Of a stretch of DNA of 64,000 nt, positions 1-10,100 are shown piece after piece. Every line of letters starts with the position of its first letter. The first letter of the stretch is position 1. The translations under genes were made by a program, and so were the position numbers. The DNA is from a bacterium (GTDB lineage: Bacteria; Electryoneota; RPQS01). A model generated the notes under the pieces. It searched no databases and had not been told where the DNA came from. It worked only from the letters and a program-made list of their open reading frames with translations. The DNA is taken from assembly GCA_036504735.1 (NCBI GenBank), contig DASXUQ010000012.1, forward strand, positions 62,001 through 126,000. Direction: 5' to 3'.

Positions 1-3000
1 ACCAGGGCGGAGCCAGCATGTTGGTATCTACCGCCGTGATCACATAATTGTACACGCCTGCCACCGTCAAGGTGTCGAGCACATACTGCGTCGTACGGCC
101 CCAGATGTTGTAGCGGAAGGTGAAAGCACCGTCCGTGGTCAGCTTGCGGTACAGCTTATATCCGTCCACCATCGTGTCCGGAGACATTGCCCAATGCAGG
201 CTGTCGACGTTCCGGGCCGTAATCACGGTGCCTGTCAGGCTTGCCGGAGCCGGCGGAGCCGAACGGCGCATGGTGATGTTCGCGCCCGTGTAACCCGTCG
301 AATCGGGAATCACGATGGTGATCGGCGTCGGATCGTAACCGGCGAGGGTTCCGGTGATCCGGCGGTTGCCGATCTGCACCAGGCTTATTGTGTAATCGCC
401 GCCGGCATTCGGATGGGTGTTGGGGCTGAACTGGCCGTTGGCCGTCACGGTCACCGCCGCCACGCTGCCATGTCCGCCGCTGAGGGTCACATGTCCGCTC
501 ACCGGTCCGTAAATCAGATCGCCGCCCCAGAATTCGACGGCATTACCGCCGCCGGGGGTGAAGGAGCCCGCGGTATGGCACCACAGGTTGGTACCAGCGG
601 TTCCCGTCGCATTTTCCACACCAAGCACGGCATTGACATCGGCCATCTCGCCGTACTGCATTTTGATGCTGCCGCTCGGCTCGAGGATCACCTGGAAGTT
701 GTAGGGACCGCCCTGGCTGAAATGCGGGCAGTTGTCCCAACTCACGATGAAACGTCCGTTAGCGGCATCTGCGTAATACTTGCACTGGCCTGCTGTCGGA
801 TACAGGTCCGTATTGAAGACGTAGACCACGTTGTTCGGCGCAGCGGTATTTAGCGGGCAAGGCGCGCCCAGCGTGTTGTTCTGGTCGCCGAAGGTGATGA
901 AGCCGTTGGAGCAGATCCGCACCTGCGTATAGGGATTTCCAAAGTAGGTAAAGGTGAAGCCAAGGTCAAAGGGACCGTCGTTGAAGTCGTCCCCCTGCGC
1001 CGCGACCGTGCCGTCTGTGGTAATGTCCACCCAATCGTAATCCGCTTCCCGCCACAGCGAGTCACCCACCCAGAACGAGGTGCTGGCCGCGCTGCTGAGA
1101 TACGTTCCCGCCTTGGCGCGCGCATAGTAGGTGTTGGGACCTACCGGCTGGCTGGGCAGAGAAATCGTCTGAGCGCCCGGGGCCACGTGGCCGATCTGCG
1201 AACCCGGCTGGAGGTTGCCGCGGAAAATCACCACGCTGTCCGGCGTGAACGGGTTGTTATTCGTGTCATGATCCGGATCCGTCCACGTGAGCGTCACCGT
1301 ATTCCGGTTCGACGTCCCCTGGAAGTTGGTGACGGAGCGCGGGATGCCGTCGGGCGGCGTGGCGATGCCCCAGATGGTCATGTCATCGAAGAAGAAGCCG
1401 GGATAGCCGCTGAGATAGGATCCAAACGTGAAGCGGAACATCGGCGTCTGGCCCAGATACTGCCCGATGGGTATGACGACATACTGCCAATTGGCACCCG
1501 CTTCAGTCCAGGCCGAGTCACCACTCACACCGGTACAGGTATTGAAGGTGTAAATAGGCTGAGTGAAATAGCTGGGCGAGGGCTGCACATTTTCCCACGT
1601 GACGCCGCCATCGACGCTGACCTTGAAATTGACGCCGTCGTAGGGTCCCCACGGATACATGCTCCACCATGCCCAGAACTCGACCGTGGCGTTGTTGCTG
1701 GTTACTGCCAGACCGGGATCCAGATCCAGATGATTGCATTGATTACCCGTATAGTTGGCGTCCATGCCCGTGCCCCACATATTGGAGCCGCTGTGCGGCT
1801 GGGGAGCGGTAGCATTTGTCGGCGCGCCCCAACTCCATCCGCCATCGGAGGTCCAGCCGCCGTTGTCCACGTCAAAATCGTTCGCATATCCCGGAGTGCC
1901 GACGACCACTGTCCGGCTGACAGGACCGCTTAGCCAGGTGCCCGCTTTGGCCCGGACGTAATACGTAATATTGCCCTGCGACTCGGTAACACTGAATGTC
2001 TGCGCCCCGGCCGCCACGTGCCCGATTTGCGAACCGGGCTGGCTGTTGCCGCGATAAATCAGAATGCTGTCTGGAGTGAGGGGGTTGCCATTTGTGTCAT
2101 GGTTCGGATCAACCCAAGTCAGTGTGACGTTGGCGCCATTCACTGAACCCTGCAGATTCGTCACCGGGTTCGGAAGTCCATCCGGCAAAGCAAACCAGAT
2201 GGCGCGTTCCGCTTCCAGCGGGCGAACCGTATTGCCATCGGTATAGCAGCGGTACGGAAGATTGGTGGTCGTCGCCGCATTCTGAATACCGACCGTGCCC
2301 ATAATCGCACCACCCGCAAGGGTGACCGTATTGTACTGAATTTTGATCCGGCCACTATTGAACAGGATCACTTCGAACTTCATGCTCGAGCCAGTGTAGG
2401 TCGAGTTAAAGAAGCCAATAGAATCATACTCAATAACGGTATACGTGCCGAAGTTCTTGTACGCGACCACGTCATTGCCCGTGGCGTCGCCGCCGCGCTG
2501 CAAATGCATGTCATAGGCGCACGGCATAACCGCCGCGCCCCAAATCGTCTGCGGAATGCAGCTATAGTAACTGCTGGCGCTGCACGTGCCGAACTCGATC
2601 ATACCATTGCTGGTGGGCGTAAAATTCTGGTAGCTCGCGCCATAGAATGGGAAGTCGAATCCGATCGGAGCCGCGGCACTGGCGCAGCCGTCATCATAGC
2701 TCTGCCAACCCGTGATCCACGTCGCATCAGCATCCCCGCGAAGTTCAATCCAGTCATAGGTCGCGGTGTCACCGCCCAAGTTGTCTACAAAGGCGTAGCC
2801 GAAGGCATCCGGACCACCCTGATCATCCAGCGGATGACCCGGACCGCGCGGCTGCAATAGGCGCGCTTCCTCCGCAAGGGCCATCTTCTCCTGATTAGAA
2901 AGCGATAGCCCGTTCAGATTCTTCTCGTGGGCGGCGGCTAAGACCTCCGCTCTCTGCATTGCCATATCCGGCGCTTGAACCGCTCCTTTGCCAAGCAAGA

Positions 3001-3106
3001 CCTCTTTGCCCGCACTCCCTTTCCCTGCGGTGCCGGCGGAAACCAATCCTCCAGCCAGCACGATTAGGGCGAGAGCACTGATCCAAATTCTTCCAAGTGA
3101 TCTCAT
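1..3106 (-). CDS. large secreted multidomain protein, C-terminus beyond window
   Basis: The reading frame is open from the ATG at 3104-3106 to the left edge, so about 1035 residues are present and the C-terminus is missing. The start is preceded by a GGAGA-type ribosome site and encodes a signal peptide (MRSLGRIWISALALIVLAGG). In order I see a module of about 210 residues (2185-2825) containing FDFPFYG, SNGMIEFG and VIEYDSIG motifs; an Fn3-like domain; a jelly-roll-like domain rich in Trp (about 1400-1890); a second Fn3-like domain; a second, more divergent copy of the first module (510-1062); a carboxypeptidase-regulatory-like fold (VSGHVTLSGG); and another Fn3-like domain. The first module is closely similar to one in the protein at 44299-46776. 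Such proteins are typical cell-surface or secreted proteins of the FCB group. A type IX sorting domain may follow outside the window. No enzymatic motif was recognised. Confidence 0.85.
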   Translation of the reverse strand, partial: MRSLGRIWISALALIVLAGGLVSAGTAGKGSAGKEVLLGKGAVQAPDMAMQRAEVLAAAHEKNLNGLSLSNQEKMALAEEARLLQPRGPGHPLDDQGGPDAFGYAFVDNLGGDTATYDWIELRGDADATWITGWQSYDDGCASAAAPIGFDFPFYGASYQNFTPTSNGMIEFGTCSASSYYSCIPQTIWGAAVMPCAYDMHLQRGGDATGNDVVAYKNFGTYTVIEYDSIGFFNSTYTGSSMKFEVILFNSGRIKIQYNTVTLAGGAIMGTVGIQNAATTTNLPYRCYTDGNTVRPLEAERAIWFALPDGLPNPVTNLQGSVNGANVTLTWVDPNHDTNGNPLTPDSILIYRGNSQPGSQIGHVAAGAQTFSVTESQGNITYYVRAKAGTWLSGPVSRTVVVGTPGYANDFDVDNGGWTSDGGWSWGAPTNATAPQPHSGSNMWGTGMDANYTGNQCNHLDLDPGLAVTSNNATVEFWAWWSMYPWGPYDGVNFKVSVDGGVTWENVQPSPSYFTQPIYTFNTCTGVSGDSAWTEAGANWQYVVIPIGQYLGQTPMFRFTFGSYLSGYPGFFFDDMTIWGIATPPDGIPRSVTNFQGTSNRNTVTLTWTDPDHDTNNNPFTPDSVVIFRGNLQPGSQIGHVAPGAQTISLPSQPVGPNTYYARAKAGTYLSSAASTSFWVGDSLWREADYDWVDITTDGTVAAQGDDFNDGPFDLGFTFTYFGNPYTQVRICSNGFITFGDQNNTLGAPCPLNTAAPNNVVYVFNTDLYPTAGQCKYYADAANGRFIVSWDNCPHFSQGGPYNFQVILEPSGSIKMQYGEMADVNAVLGVENATGTAGTNLWCHTAGSFTPGGGNAVEFWGGDLIYGPVSGHVTLSGGHGSVAAVTVTANGQFSPNTHPNAGGDYTISLVQIGNRRITGTLAGYDPTPITIVIPDSTGYTGANITMRRSAPPAPASLTGTVITARNVDSLHWAMSPDTMVDGYKLYRKLTTDGAFTFRYNIWGRTTQYVLDTLTVAGVYNYVITAVDTNMLAPPW

Positions 3107-4077
3107 CGCTGTCTCCTCTTTCTTGATACCCGGTTTATCTGCATTCAAGGTTTGACATGCTTCGCGGGCCGCACGGGCCGGCGATTTCCGAAACCTCTCT
3201 GGTCCAAATCGCTGCAAAAGTGCTGCGAAAACGGGTACGCGCTGTCATCACACTCATAGCAAGGTCGTCTGGTCGCACAATAGTCTTATGAACTCGGTTT
3301 GGCACGGTCGTTCATAGAACAGAATATAACGCACTTTTTCCGTACAAGTCAAGGAATCGCGCTACTTTCCGTAACATTGTCCACCCCTCTACTACCCCGC
3401 CAGACTCCCCGCGGCAAAAACCCACAAACTCCGCGACCAACTGCCCGCTCTGCCCAAGCATCTCGCTGCCCATTCACTTTGCCAAATCCTATCTCGCTGC
3501 TTATACGTCGTATGTCCACATTTTGTCCAGAGCGGCTAACGCTGCAAATTACGAATTAAGATCCTATTTTATAAAACATAATATGCCATGATCCCGTTAG
3601 CGTACGTCTCTTACTCTCGCCTTCTCTCTATACTAAGTCTATCAATTACATGCGTCTGAAGTTCAATGACCTTGCGTCTGTCTAAAACTTCCGCTCATTC
3701 TGAACGTAAGTGCGCGTCTTCTACGCCGGAAGTGTTCTATTTCCATCCAGCGCAACCTTCACCCGTTTCGGGTCGTCGCCAATATCCATCTTCGCCGAAA
3801 AAAACCGCCCCCTTTTGAGGCCCTGCCTCTTCTCTTCGCCCGGCGTCACCACCCGCGTCTGGCCGTAAACCGTTCGTTTCTTGACCTGAATATCTATTTT
3901 CAGTTCGACGCCTGTGCGCCTCTCTTTGGGTCGTTCGCAACCTTGGACACTTTTGTATCCTTTTATTCAATATCATCTTAACGGGTCGCGCGGGGCATCG
4001 TGCGGCGGAGCCTTTCCGGCTTTCAAACGTTAGAGAACAGGATCATTGATCATAACCATAAGGACAGTCAAGCTATT
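3107..4077. other. long intergenic region between divergent genes
   Basis: This 970-base gap separates the leftward gene at 1-3106 from the rightward operon at 4078. The part from 3540 to 3660 is distinctly AT-rich compared with the neighbourhood and should hold promoters for one or both directions. No start-to-stop reading frame here has convincing protein character. A startless but coding-like frame at 3721-3966 is listed separately. Confidence 0.6.
3721..3966 (-). pseudogene. possible gene remnant, coding-like frame without a start
   Basis: On the minus strand a stop-free stretch of about 80 codons ends with TAG at 3721-3723. It begins directly after an in-frame TGA near 3967, and no ATG, GTG or TTG exists before the middle of the frame. 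The translation (for example ERRTGVELKIDIQVKKRTV and MDIGDDPKRVKVALDGN) has a normal alternation of charged and hydrophobic residues, unlike the Arg/Gly-rich translation of the overlapping ATG-started frame. It may be the decayed 3' end of a gene whose 5' part is lost, or chance. The family is not recognised. Confidence 0.25.
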
Positions 4078-4560
4078 ATGTCGACTCGTCGCACCTTTCT
4101 TCTCATACTGATTCTTTTCAGTCTCTCCGCCATCGCGGCGGCGGCCACTCCTGCGCCATCCTTCACGCTGCCCCTTTCCGACGGCCAGATCAGTCTCGAT
4201 TCCCTGCGCGGCCATGTTGTCTATCTGGATTTCTGGGCATCGTGGTGTGCTCCCTGCCGGCAGTCCTTTCCGTGGATGGATCAGCTTACGAAGAAGTATG
4301 CGGACCAAGGCCTGATTGTGCTCGCGATCAATCTCGACGCCAAGCGCGATGCTGCCGACAAGTTTCTGGCAGCGCATCCGGTCAGTTTCACCGTCGCTTA
4401 CGATTCCAAGGCCACCGTGCCGCCGCTCTATAATGTCAAAGCTATGCCCAGCACATTCATCATCAACAAGGATGGTACCATCGCCGCTTCGCATATCGGT
4501 TTTCAGGAAAAAGATACGGCCGATCTGGAAAAACAGGTGATGGAGTCGCTGGAAAAATGA
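4078..4560 (+). CDS. TlpA-like periplasmic thioredoxin-fold protein
   Basis: A 160-residue exported thiol-disulfide protein. The first 22 residues form a signal peptide (MSTRRTFLLILILFSLSAIA). The thioredoxin fold follows, with WASWCAPC (active-site cysteines 57 and 60) and a cis-proline segment AMPSTF. This is the ResA/TlpA class, which keeps cysteines reduced or reduces apoprotein thiols in the periplasm. An upstream in-frame ATG at 4000 would add 26 residues that mask the signal peptide. The ATG at 4078 with AAGGA upstream is preferred. It is the first gene of the operon with DUF4266, DUF3570 and ApbE, and its stop overlaps the next start as ATGA. It may service the cysteine-rich DUF4266 lipoprotein (inference). 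Confidence 0.9.
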   Translation: MSTRRTFLLILILFSLSAIAAAATPAPSFTLPLSDGQISLDSLRGHVVYLDFWASWCAPCRQSFPWMDQLTKKYADQGLIVLAINLDAKRDAADKFLAAHPVSFTVAYDSKATVPPLYNVKAMPSTFIINKDGTIAASHIGFQEKDTADLEKQVMESLEK

Positions 4561-4787
4561 AGACACTACTCGTAAAAAGCCTGCTGCTGCTTGCAGCGAT
4601 CCTGCTCTTGCTCTCGGGCTGCGCCGTGCAGCGCGTCCAACCGTGGGAGCGTGACATTCTCGCGCAGAAAAAAATGCAACTGGTGCCCGATCCGACGCAA
4701 AATTCGTTCGACGAGCACATCTGTTTCAGCAAGGAAGCATCCAGCGGCGGATCAAGCGCTGGCGGTGGAGGCTGTGGATGCAACTAA
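4557..4787 (+). CDS. DUF4266-type small lipoprotein
   Basis: A 76-residue protein with a lipoprotein signal: a hydrophobic leader ending LLLLSGC, so Cys21 would be lipidated. The mature part contains RVQPWERDILAQKKM and a Gly/Ser-rich tail ending GGCGCN, which matches DUF4266, a family usually encoded next to DUF3570. It overlaps the thioredoxin gene by four bases at its start and the DUF3570 gene by ten bases at its end, so the genes are almost certainly translationally coupled. The C-terminal cysteines could bind metal or be a substrate of the upstream thioredoxin (inference). The function of the family is not known. Confidence 0.85.
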   Translation: MKTLLVKSLLLLAAILLLLSGCAVQRVQPWERDILAQKKMQLVPDPTQNSFDEHICFSKEASSGGSSAGGGGCGCN

Positions 4788-6043
4788 GGAACCGCCTGCG
4801 TACCGCTACCTGTGCTCTCCTCGCCGTGGCCGGGACTGCCGCCGCCGAAGGAACGTGGCAGGCGGAAGCCGGAGCGCTGGGATATTCCGAAGCCGGACGC
4901 GTCTCGGTGTTTGAGCCGCTGGCGCGCATCAAGCGCACCTTGCCCAACGGCCAATGGGTGGCCGCCAAAATGGTGATTGATGCCATGACGGGAGCGTCCC
5001 CCAATGGGGCGATGCCCACAGATCACCCGCAGACCTTTACCTCCGCCTCCAGCCTGGCGCAATCGCAGCGCAACCGGGGTGATGGCGAAGGGGAGGGCCG
5101 CGGACCCACCGTGGTTGCGCCCGGCGCAACACCCTTGCTGCCGTTTCAGGATCACCGCGTGGCGCTGGATCTCGAATATGAACGGCCCCTGCTGCGCACA
5201 CTGAAAGCCGATATTGGTGCCCATATCTCCGGTGAACGGGATTACATTTCGCGCGGGACCACTCTGAGTTTCAGTTGGGATACGCCCGACCGTCTGACCA
5301 CATTCACCGCGGCGGGCGGGGCCAATTTCGATCTGGTGCAACCCGTGGGCGGCAAGCCCAAACCGTATGACCTTTATGCCGTCACCACGCGCTACGGCAA
5401 TGGGGACAAGACGGTGCTCGACGGCATGGCCGGTATTACGCGCATCCTCTCCCGCCGCTGGCTGATGCAGTTCAACTATGGCTATGGCCGTGACAAGGGG
5501 TATCTTACCGAGCCCTACAAGCTGGTGAGTATCCTTCTGCCCAGTGGCAGCACTACCGATTATCGCTATGAAAACCGCCCCGATCTGCGCACTCGGCAGG
5601 ACGCCTATCTGAACTCGGTGTATCAATTCGGCGAAGACGTGCTCCGCACGTCCTACCGTTATTACTGGGACACATGGGGCGTCAAATCCCACACGGCGGA
5701 CGTCAAGTATCGTTTTGAACTTCCGCACTCCAGGTATCTTGAACCGCACGTTCGCTACTACACTCAGACGGCGGCGGATTTTCACACGTTTGGTTTGATG
5801 GACGGCGCACCGCTGCCGGCTTATGCGACCTCCGACTACCGGTACGGCCATTTGGCTACCACCACCATCGGATTGAAGTACGGTGTGCCCACGGCCGGCG
5901 GCGAACTTAATTTCCGCGCCGAATACATGCGCCAGAGCGGCGACTCGCATCCCAGCCAGGCGGTGGGGGTGCAGAAGAATTACGATCTATTCCCTTCGGT
6001 CAACATCCTGATTCTGCAAATTGGCTACTCGCGCGATTTCTGA
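4778..6043 (+). CDS. DUF3570 outer-membrane barrel-like protein
   Basis: A 421-residue exported protein. Residues 1-23 are a signal peptide ending TAAAEG. The mature part alternates short beta strands with aromatic residues, and the C-terminus is IGYSRDF, with the terminal Phe typical of outer-membrane beta-barrels. Length and context match DUF3570, which is regularly encoded with DUF4266 and a FAD:protein FMN transferase. Residues 68-78 read DAMTGASPNGA; the T71-G72-A73-S74 core resembles the S/T-G-A-S/T motif that ApbE flavinylates in other proteins (see findings). It overlaps the gene before by 10 bases and the apbE start by 23 bases. The role is unknown. A redox-related envelope function is suggested by the neighbours only. 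Confidence 0.85.
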   Translation: MQLRNRLRTATCALLAVAGTAAAEGTWQAEAGALGYSEAGRVSVFEPLARIKRTLPNGQWVAAKMVIDAMTGASPNGAMPTDHPQTFTSASSLAQSQRNRGDGEGEGRGPTVVAPGATPLLPFQDHRVALDLEYERPLLRTLKADIGAHISGERDYISRGTTLSFSWDTPDRLTTFTAAGGANFDLVQPVGGKPKPYDLYAVTTRYGNGDKTVLDGMAGITRILSRRWLMQFNYGYGRDKGYLTEPYKLVSILLPSGSTTDYRYENRPDLRTRQDAYLNSVYQFGEDVLRTSYRYYWDTWGVKSHTADVKYRFELPHSRYLEPHVRYYTQTAADFHTFGLMDGAPLPAYATSDYRYGHLATTTIGLKYGVPTAGGELNFRAEYMRQSGDSHPSQAVGVQKNYDLFPSVNILILQIGYSRDF

Positions 6044-6938
6044 TCCGCAACTTGCATCCACTCTGAGCCACGAGCGCGATCACTGGAAGGGCCGCTTCTT
6101 TGCCATGGCCAGTCCCTGTGAAGTGCTGCTCAACGAGGTTGCGCACCGCGACGCGGCGGAGCTGGTGGAGATTGCCGCCGCCGAGGCGGCGCGCATCGAG
6201 CGCAAGTTCAGCCGCTATCGCGCCGACAGTGTGGTGCAACTCATCAATACGGCGCGCGGGCAGCGCGTCGAGGTCGATGAGGAGACCGCCAAGCTGCTCG
6301 ACTATGCGGCGGAGTGCTACGCCATCAGTGACGGCCTGTTCGATGTCACCAGCGGCGTACTGCGGCGGGTCTGGAAGTTCGACGGCTCCGACCGTCTGCC
6401 GCCGTCCGCTGCGGTGGAAGCTCTCCTGCCGCTCATCGGCTGGGACAAGGTGACGTGGGACAGGCCGTGGATCACACTGCCCGCGGGAATGGAGATCGAC
6501 TTCGGCGGCATCGGCAAGGAATATGCGGTGGATACCACGGCTACCCTGCTTCGCTCGCGCACGGCAGCGGGCTTTGTGGTGAACTACGGCGGCGATCTTT
6601 ATGTGAGTGGTCCGCGCCGTAGCGGCAAGGATTGGGTGATTGGCGTGGATGACCCGCTGGCCACAGGTGAGCACAGCGTCGGCTCGCTGACTATTGCGCG
6701 CGGCGGCATTGCCACCAGCGGCGATGCGCGGCGCTTTCTTTTGAAGGATGGCGTGCGTTACAGCCACATTCTGAATCCCAAAACCGGCTGGCCCGTTACC
6801 GCCGCACCGCACAGTGTCACTGTCATCGCCGACACCTGCATCGAAGCCGGGATCCTTGCCACCCTCGCCATGCTCCAAGGCCCCGACGCCGAGACCTTCC
6901 TGACCGAGCAGGAGGTCAAGTTCTGGGCGAACCGGTAA
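6021..6938 (+). CDS. apbE: FAD:protein FMN transferase (ApbE family)
   Basis: A 305-residue protein of the ApbE family, which moves FMN from FAD onto a Ser or Thr of extracytoplasmic target proteins. Seen here are the N-terminal MASPCEVLL segment, the region FDVTSGVLRRVWKF, the flavin-binding DFGGIGKEYAVD, GGDLYVSG, and the C-terminal SGDARRF plus HILNPKTGWP with the metal-binding part near TC-IEAG. Unlike many homologues it has no signal peptide or lipobox, so it may act in the cytoplasm or be exported by an unseen route. The start at 6021 overlaps the DUF3570 gene by 23 bases. A later start at Met29 (MASPCEVLL) is possible. It is the last gene of the operon and is followed by a terminator. 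Confidence 0.93.
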   Translation: MATRAISDPQLASTLSHERDHWKGRFFAMASPCEVLLNEVAHRDAAELVEIAAAEAARIERKFSRYRADSVVQLINTARGQRVEVDEETAKLLDYAAECYAISDGLFDVTSGVLRRVWKFDGSDRLPPSAAVEALLPLIGWDKVTWDRPWITLPAGMEIDFGGIGKEYAVDTTATLLRSRTAAGFVVNYGGDLYVSGPRRSGKDWVIGVDDPLATGEHSVGSLTIARGGIATSGDARRFLLKDGVRYSHILNPKTGWPVTAAPHSVTVIADTCIEAGILATLAMLQGPDAETFLTEQEVKFWANR

Positions 6939-6971
6939 GTTAATTCTCGTTTTATAGGTATAGAAACAGCG

Positions 6972-7005
6972 GAGGCTGGCCATACAGGTCAGCCTCTTGC
7001 TTTTC
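6972..7005 (+). terminator. rho-independent terminator after apbE
   Basis: GAGGCTG at 6972-6978 pairs with CAGCCTC at 6990-6996 and is followed by TTGCTTTTC. It closes the four-gene operon before the SIR2 gene. Confidence 0.8.
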
Positions 7006-7113
7006 TCGTGAATTTGGTTATCATTAGAGAAGTCGGCAGTAGTGGGTTATTCTAAGATCAACCAAATCAAAATCGTATCTGGCGACAGCCCCGCCCTGAT
7101 AGAGGAGTGAATC

Positions 7114-10100
7114 ATGTCCATCCCCAAGACTCTCGAGGACCGTCTCAAATCTGGCAAGATTCTTCCATTCGTGGGCGCCGGTGTCTCGAAGGCGGTGAAG
7201 CGCCTTGGAACCAGCACAAATTTGTTTCCGGACTGGAAACAGTTGCTCGAACATGCTGCAGCGCGGTTGGTCGAGGAAACCAAAGTGACCGAAGCGGAGG
7301 TTGTGCGGGCACTTCTGAAGTTGAGCCCGTCGCGATACCTTGATGCCGCAAAGCATGCGCGGGATGGAATGGGCGCGTCCGTGTGGTTCTCGTATTTGGC
7401 AAAGCAACTCGTTCGTAATCGGGATGAGGCCGAGGAGGCCAGTCTCGAACTGGCGAAAGCAGTGTGGGGTTTGGGCAGTCGCCTGATTATCACCACCAAT
7501 TATGACCACGTACTGTCATGGGCCTGCCCAACGGGCCAACCCAGTGCGTGGGACATTGAAGCGCGCGCAGAAATGGCGGCGGCGTTGCGCGGCGAGATTT
7601 CCCAGAATACCGTATGGCATCTGCATGGCACCAGTGATAACGTATCTCGGCTCATCCTATCCCCGGATGGTTACCGCCAACTCTACCCCGACGGCCAGAC
7701 GGAAGCCACCTACAAAGCCGCACTGGAAACCCTCCGCACTAATCTGGCCTCGCGCACCTTTCTGTTTATCGGATTCAGCCTCGACGATCTTCGATTTGTG
7801 GAGGAGTTGAAGCGCACTCATAGTATCTTCGACGGTGCGGCCGGTCCGCACTACGTATTGATTCATGCCTCCGAGGAGCCGCACATCAAGAGTCTCGGAT
7901 TGCCTGTGGAGACAATTAGCTTCTCCGATTTCGGCCAGCCTTTGGTGAATCTCGTGCGTGAACTCGGGGCACTCGCTACGCCCGCGACCTCTGCGCCTGT
8001 TGCTGCTTCCCCTGCGCCGCAGCACATGTGCGATGTCAACAACTCCGTGTTCTACGTGCCCTTCAACGCTAAGGGCAATCAGGTTATCGGGCGCGAAGGA
8101 GCGCTGGAAGCCGTGCGCAAACAACTTGCCGACGGCCACCGCACGGCCATCGGCCACACGGCAGCCTTTCAGGGGCTCGGCGGTCTGGGCAAGACGCAAC
8201 TCGCCGTTGAATACGCTCACACCTACCGTGACTCCTATCCCAAAGGAGTCATCTGGCTCACGGCAGATCAGGACATTGATGCCCAACTCACCGACCTCGC
8301 CGTCAAAGCTAATTGGATTGACGCTGCCTCCGAGCACAAATACAAGCTCGACGTCGCCAAACACCGCCTTAATTCCTTTTCCGACTGCCTGATTATCTTC
8401 GACAACCTCGAAGACATCGCCGCCATTGAGGATTATCTGCCCGAGCCTCCGGCCCAGCCGCACATTCTGGTGACCAGCCGCACGCCGCATCGCGGTTTTG
8501 TACCCATCGCGCTGGATGTCTTGAGTGCAGACGATTCTCTGAAGCTACTGCTGCAAGAGGCTGGACGCACGCCGCAGACCGACGTGGAATGGGAAGCCGC
8601 ACGCGAGATTGCTAACGCTCTTGGTGGTTTGCCTCTGGCACTGGAAATGGCCGGTGCCTATCTGTGCTACCTGCCTGTACCTTGGCCCACATACGCCGAA
8701 CTCTTGCGCAGGAATCTTAAAGCAGCGCTGGCGGGCGACTTCTGCAGTAGCTTTACCAAGCATCAGGCCGACATCTACTCGACTCTCAAAATAGATGAAG
8801 ATCTGATTCAGTCGAAGTCACTTCTAAAACCGATCCTCGACCTCTTGACGTGGAGCGGAGCTTCCACGATGGGCTTATCGCTCATGGCCGCCCTTCTGGA
8901 TAATGCGAACCCGGGGGATCTGGAGATCGCCTGTGCCTTGGGAGTCTCCCTCCGCCTGCTGCAAAAGGATCCCAAAGAAGAGCGATTTGCCATTCACCGT
9001 CTGTTGCGAGAGGTGCGGCGCGAGGAAATTCCTCTGGAGCAGAGTACCAGTTGGGTGGACAAGGTCTGCCAGAGAATCGGCACGTGGTTTGTTGCGAGAC
9101 GCGAGAAGTTCGAGGATTTGCCCGCTTTTGAAGCGGAAATCGACCATTTGAGAGCATGGCAGGAAATTGCAAGCACTCATTCTGCTTCACACCTAGCCCA
9201 ACTCGTTTGGTTGCAAGCCTACCCGCCGTACCATCGCGGCCGATATCATGAAAGCAAAGCTTATTTGGAGAGAGCGCAGGCTGTCTTCGGTTCGACTGAA
9301 AGCCGCGACCAACTACTCCAAGCGCGTTTACTTCAGGACCTTGGCGCTATTTCCCTTGGTCTTGGAGACGATATGATTGCTATGAGTTTCTTGCGTGAAT
9401 CACTTTCAATTTACAAGACCGAGTTTCCAGGGGATCAGCATGATCAGGCGCGGTGTCTGGCTGGCAATGCGCAAATACTAATGGACATGGAATCGTTTCC
9501 GCAGGCTGAGAAGCTCATGATCGCGTCACGCGACATGTTCAGACGGCTCTATGGTGAACGGAACGACAATACGCTCACAAGGGAGTTTTCACTTTGTGTC
9601 ATCCGTGGCAGAATGGGACGATACCGCATTGCACTTGAACGAGCCAATGAACTCCTACAAACGTCTTCGTCCGTATTTGGCGAAGAGAGTCTTATCACAG
9701 CCCAAGCTCATAACGTGATAAGCGTTCTTTGTGGGGAATCTGGGGATTTTGGTGCCACTTTGTCACACAGTTTGACTCAATTGAAGGTCCTCCGAAAGAT
9801 CGTCGGTTTAAAACACCCCCGCACCGCGATCTGCCTCTATAACGTTGGAGGCGCTTACCAGAGGCTTGGTCGTTCGAAAGAGGCATTGCTTTGTCTCAAG
9901 GACGCATACGCAATTCAGTTGGAAATGCTCGGCGCAGAACATAACGAAACAGTTGATTCTCAATTGGAGATTGGAGAAGTTTTGTACTTGCAAAAGGATA
10001 TCAAAGGTGCAAGACACGAACTGGAAAGTGCGGTTGAAATCTGCAGAAAGCGGGGCTTTCTGAACCGAACAGCGGTCAAAGCCCACATTGATCTTGCAAG

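Noticed and set aside
3737-3976. ATG-started 79-codon minus-strand frame.
   Set aside because: The translation is Arg/Gly/Glu-rich and unstructured. The overlapping startless frame looks more protein-like.
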